From: Thermoplasmata archaeon | Lineage (GTDB): Archaea; Thermoplasmatota; Thermoplasmata; Lutacidiplasmatales; UBA184 | NCBI GenBank assembly: GCA_013044425.1 | Contig: JABEUK010000087.1 | Location: 1 to 7,284, forward strand | Direction of reading: 5' to 3' | Length of the DNA: 7,284 nucleotides | Shown here: one piece after another, positions 5,081-7,284 of the stretch | How the letters are laid out: each line of letters begins with the position of its first letter | Numbering within the stretch: position 1 is the stretch's first letter | Notes under the pieces: model-generated | Seen by the model: only the letters and a program-made list of their open reading frames with translations | Database searches by the model: none | Told to the model about the DNA's origin: nothing | Program-made: the position numbers and the translations under genes

Positions 5081-6691
5081 ATGAGCCTCATCGAACCGCC
5101 ATCGAAGGGGCCGGAAGCGACGGAGCGCGCGTTCCCGAGCGGGCCAGCGGCTCCCCCGGCGCATCGCGCATCCGGCTCGGAGTGGGGCGAGGGACGGGTG
5201 ATCTACCGGCCGGCCACGGAGGAGTATGAGTACGAGGTGGTCGAACCGGCCCTCTCTGAAGTCGAGGCCGCCACCCTCCGCAGCGCACTGGATCGGCTCG
5301 TCGACGAGCTCCCGACCGGGGTCGGTCCGCATCCCGAGGCGCGACGACGGGTCTTCCGCCCCCTGGCGCTCGCCTGCATCCGGTCGGTGGCCCCGGCCCT
5401 TTCGGCGGAGGCAGGTGCGCGACTGGCCTACTACCTCGAGCGGAACACCCTGGGATACGGACCGATCGATGTGCCCATGAACGATCCCGCGGTGGAGGAC
5501 ATCTCGTGCGATGGCGCCGGGATCCCGATCTACGTGCACCACCGCACTCACGGATCGATCCGCACGACCGTTCGCTTCCCGACGCCGGCCGAGCTCGATC
5601 GGTTCGTGATCTGGCTCGCCCAGCGTTCGGGACGGCACCTCTCCGCCACCTCTCCCATGCTCGAGGCGGCCCTTCCCGAGGGGGCCCGCCTGTACGCAAC
5701 CTTGGGCACCTTCGTGACCTCTCGTGGCAGCTCGTTCACGATCCGTCGGTTCCGCAAGCGGCCGCTCACCCCGGTCGATCTGATCGCTCTCGGAACTCTC
5801 GGAGCGGAGCCGATGGCGTACCTCTGGCTCGCGGTCGAGAGCGGCCGATCGGGGATGATCTGTGGCGGGACGGCCAGCGGCAAGACGACGACCCTGAACG
5901 CCCTCCTGTCGTTCGTGCCTCCCGAGATGAAGATCGTTTCGATCGAGGATACGCGCGAGATCAACCTGCCCCACGAGAACTGGGTCGCGCTCGTCACGCG
6001 CTCCGGCGTCGGTCGGACGAACCCGACCACGGGAAAGTCCCCGGGAGAGGTCGACATGTTCGACCTGTTGTCGACCGCGCTGCGCCAGCGCCCCCAGTAC
6101 CTTACGGTCGGGGAGGTGCGCGGACCCGAGGCGTACATCGTCTTCCAGGCGATGGCCACGGGGAAGACCTGCCTGACCACCTTCCACGCTGAGGACGTGG
6201 AGGCGATGGTCCACCGGATGGAGAATCCTCCGATCTCGCTGCCCCGGGCGCTGTTCAGCGCGCTCGGCTTCGTGGTCCTCCAGCGACAGATCCAGCTCGG
6301 CGAGGACCACGCCCGGCGGGTACATGCGATCACCGAGATCGTCGGTCTTGACTCCGACACCGGCGAGCTGATCACGAGCGCGGCGTACGTCTGGGACGCG
6401 GACGCCGACCGGTTCCACTCGACGGGGCAGTCCTACGTTCTCGATCGGATAGCGCGCGAGCGCAACCAAGCGCTCGCCGACGTCGAGGGGGAACTCGCTC
6501 GACGTGCGGAGCTTCTCGAGCTCCTGGTCCTCCGATCTGCGCGTTCTTCGCCCGATCGGCCGTTCACGTACCCGGAGTTCGGGCAGGCGATCGCCCAGTA
6601 CTACCGGGACCCGATCGGAGCCCTCGCGCATGCACGTGCCGCGACGGAGCGGATCGACCGGGTCGACCCGACGCGGGGGCCGCCCGCATAG
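5081..6691 (+). CDS. Type II/IV secretion ATPase 2 (ArlI/PilB/TadA superfamily, paralog of ATPase 1)
   Basis: A 536-residue P-loop secretion ATPase, roughly half identical to ATPase 1 across the aligned core by eye. The first 40 or so residues are Pro/Ala/Gly-rich and probably disordered. The N-terminal domain (about 45-238) holds LGYGPID (124-130), VEDISCDG (138-145) and SFTIRRF (218-224). The RecA-like domain has Walker A GGTASGKTT (262-270, Lys268), Asp box IVSIEDTREINLP (285-297), Walker B LTVGEVRG (341-348, Glu345) and His box TTFHAED (366-372, His369). All nucleotide-handling motifs are intact, so it should be active. Its Walker A is the common archaeal form, but the stretch before the His box (ATGKTCLTTFHAE) departs from the ATGHATYATMHAD form in ATPase 1. 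The C-terminus repeats the AQYYRDP motif. It lies on the far side of the platform genes, one base after their end. It may be an alternative motor, a retraction motor or a partner subunit; sequence alone does not decide. Confidence 0.93.
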   Translation: MSLIEPPSKGPEATERAFPSGPAAPPAHRASGSEWGEGRVIYRPATEEYEYEVVEPALSEVEAATLRSALDRLVDELPTGVGPHPEARRRVFRPLALACIRSVAPALSAEAGARLAYYLERNTLGYGPIDVPMNDPAVEDISCDGAGIPIYVHHRTHGSIRTTVRFPTPAELDRFVIWLAQRSGRHLSATSPMLEAALPEGARLYATLGTFVTSRGSSFTIRRFRKRPLTPVDLIALGTLGAEPMAYLWLAVESGRSGMICGGTASGKTTTLNALLSFVPPEMKIVSIEDTREINLPHENWVALVTRSGVGRTNPTTGKSPGEVDMFDLLSTALRQRPQYLTVGEVRGPEAYIVFQAMATGKTCLTTFHAEDVEAMVHRMENPPISLPRALFSALGFVVLQRQIQLGEDHARRVHAITEIVGLDSDTGELITSAAYVWDADADRFHSTGQSYVLDRIARERNQALADVEGELARRAELLELLVLRSARSSPDRPFTYPEFGQAIAQYYRDPIGALAHARAATERIDRVDPTRGPPA

Positions 6692-6698
6692 AAGGCCC

Positions 6699-7284
6699 AT
6701 GGCGGACCCGAAGGGAGACCGACCGTTCGCCCGGCTTCCGCTTCCCCACCGAGGCGAGATCGTTCTGTGGAACGAGGACTGCCTCGAGGGGCTCGCGCGT
6801 CGGCTCGCCCCCGGCTCCGTCGACGTCATCGCAACCTCGCCGCCCTACAACCTCGGGATCCGCTACGGTCGCTATCGCGATCGATTGCCGCGGGCGGAGT
6901 ACCTCGGCTGGATCCGCGCGCTCGCCGTTCGGATCGACGGAGCACTGTCCGACCGAGGTTCCTTCTTCCTGAACGTCGGCAGCCCCCCGCGCGACCCGTG
7001 GTTCGCTTGGGACGTGGCCCGCGAGGTCGGTCACCGCTTCGAGCTGCAGAACGTCGTCCACTGGATCAAGTCGATCGCCATCGACCGTCGGTTTACGAGC
7101 CGGACGAGCGGGATCGAGCACGACCTCGCGCTCGGCCATTACAAACCGGTCGGCTCCAAGCGCTTCCTGCACAGCGCGCAGGAGTACATCTTTCACTTCT
7201 CCCGGAGCGGCGACGTCCCCCTCGACCGCCTCTCGATCGGGGTCGCCTATCAGGACCCGAGCAACATCGCACGGTGGCGCCGAC
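6699..7284 (+). CDS. DNA methyltransferase, N4-cytosine/N6-adenine type, 5' part only
   Basis: The frame is open to the window edge (195 complete codons). Early on it shows IVLWNEDCLEGLARRL followed by VDVIATSPPYNLGIRYG, with motif IV TSPPY at 46-50. This is the N6_N4_Mtase family: the S-P-P-Y form is most often associated with N4-cytosine methylation, D-P-P-Y with adenine. The order, with motif IV near the N-terminus and no FxGxG motif seen yet, fits the beta class, where the S-adenosylmethionine-binding motif comes later and so would lie beyond the window. GSKRFLHSAQEYIFHFSRSG followed by DVPLDRLSIGVAYQD also resembles this family. ATG 6699 is 7 bases after ATPase 2; only a weak GAAGG at 6691-6695 precedes it. 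It may be transcribed with the pilus genes, yet has no obvious functional tie to them. Whether it is an orphan or part of a restriction-modification system depends on the downstream sequence. Confidence 0.88.
   Translation, partial: MADPKGDRPFARLPLPHRGEIVLWNEDCLEGLARRLAPGSVDVIATSPPYNLGIRYGRYRDRLPRAEYLGWIRALAVRIDGALSDRGSFFLNVGSPPRDPWFAWDVAREVGHRFELQNVVHWIKSIAIDRRFTSRTSGIEHDLALGHYKPVGSKRFLHSAQEYIFHFSRSGDVPLDRLSIGVAYQDPSNIARWRR

Noticed and set aside
6659..6670. 12-bp palindrome CGGGTCGACCCG near the end of ATPase 2
   Set aside because: It falls within codons for R-V-D-P and is made of common G+C-rich words. There is no U tract or other sign of a terminator, and the next gene follows closely.
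4931..6829. A 632-codon open frame on the minus strand across ATPase 2
   Set aside because: It lies antisense to a gene with complete family motifs. Its translation is Arg/Asp/Gly/Pro-rich without recognisable domains, and stop codons are rare in all frames of DNA this G+C-rich.
1..7284. CRISPR arrays, tRNA or rRNA genes, insertion sequences
   Set aside because: Reading through the window showed no regularly spaced repeats, no cloverleaf or conserved rRNA stretches, and no transposase motifs or terminal inverted repeats.

Overview
This window reads as archaeal chromosomal DNA, G+C-rich (about two thirds by eye). The archaeal signs are a pilin with a class III signal peptide, secretion ATPases of the archaeal ArlI/FlaI-like type (shared LGYGPID and EDISCDG motifs), T2SF platform proteins that resemble the two halves of ArlJ/FlaJ, and a TATA box (TTATAAATA) in the only real intergenic gap. 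A high-GC euryarchaeal lineage, perhaps in the Thermoplasmatota, is plausible. That placement is inference; no marker gene here settles it.

Layout: a tandem-ACT-domain protein lies on the minus strand (47-535). Just past its stop is a strong hairpin (16-38). A short divergent intergenic region (536-678) holds one AT-rich box that can be read on both strands. To the right is a tightly packed plus-strand run: pilin-like protein (679-1614), secretion ATPase 1 (1623-3179), half-size platform protein A (3176-4114), half-size platform protein B (4111-5079), secretion ATPase 2 (5081-6691), and the 5' part of a DNA methyltransferase (6699 to the window edge). Gaps are 8, -4, -4, 1 and 7 bases, which suggests a single transcript. 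Both platform genes start with GTG overlapping the upstream TGA, which suggests translational coupling.

How the genes work together: the pilin would be cleaved by a prepilin peptidase (not in this window). The two platform proteins would form the membrane base, and the cytoplasmic hexameric ATPase(s) would drive pilin assembly. No ArlH/FlaH, ArlF/G or stator-like archaellum gene is seen, so a type IV pilus or Tad/Epd-like filament is more likely than an archaellum. The main points of interest are the two diverged paralogous ATPases on either side of a split platform, the methyltransferase directly behind the locus, and RNA structure around the pilin start codon.
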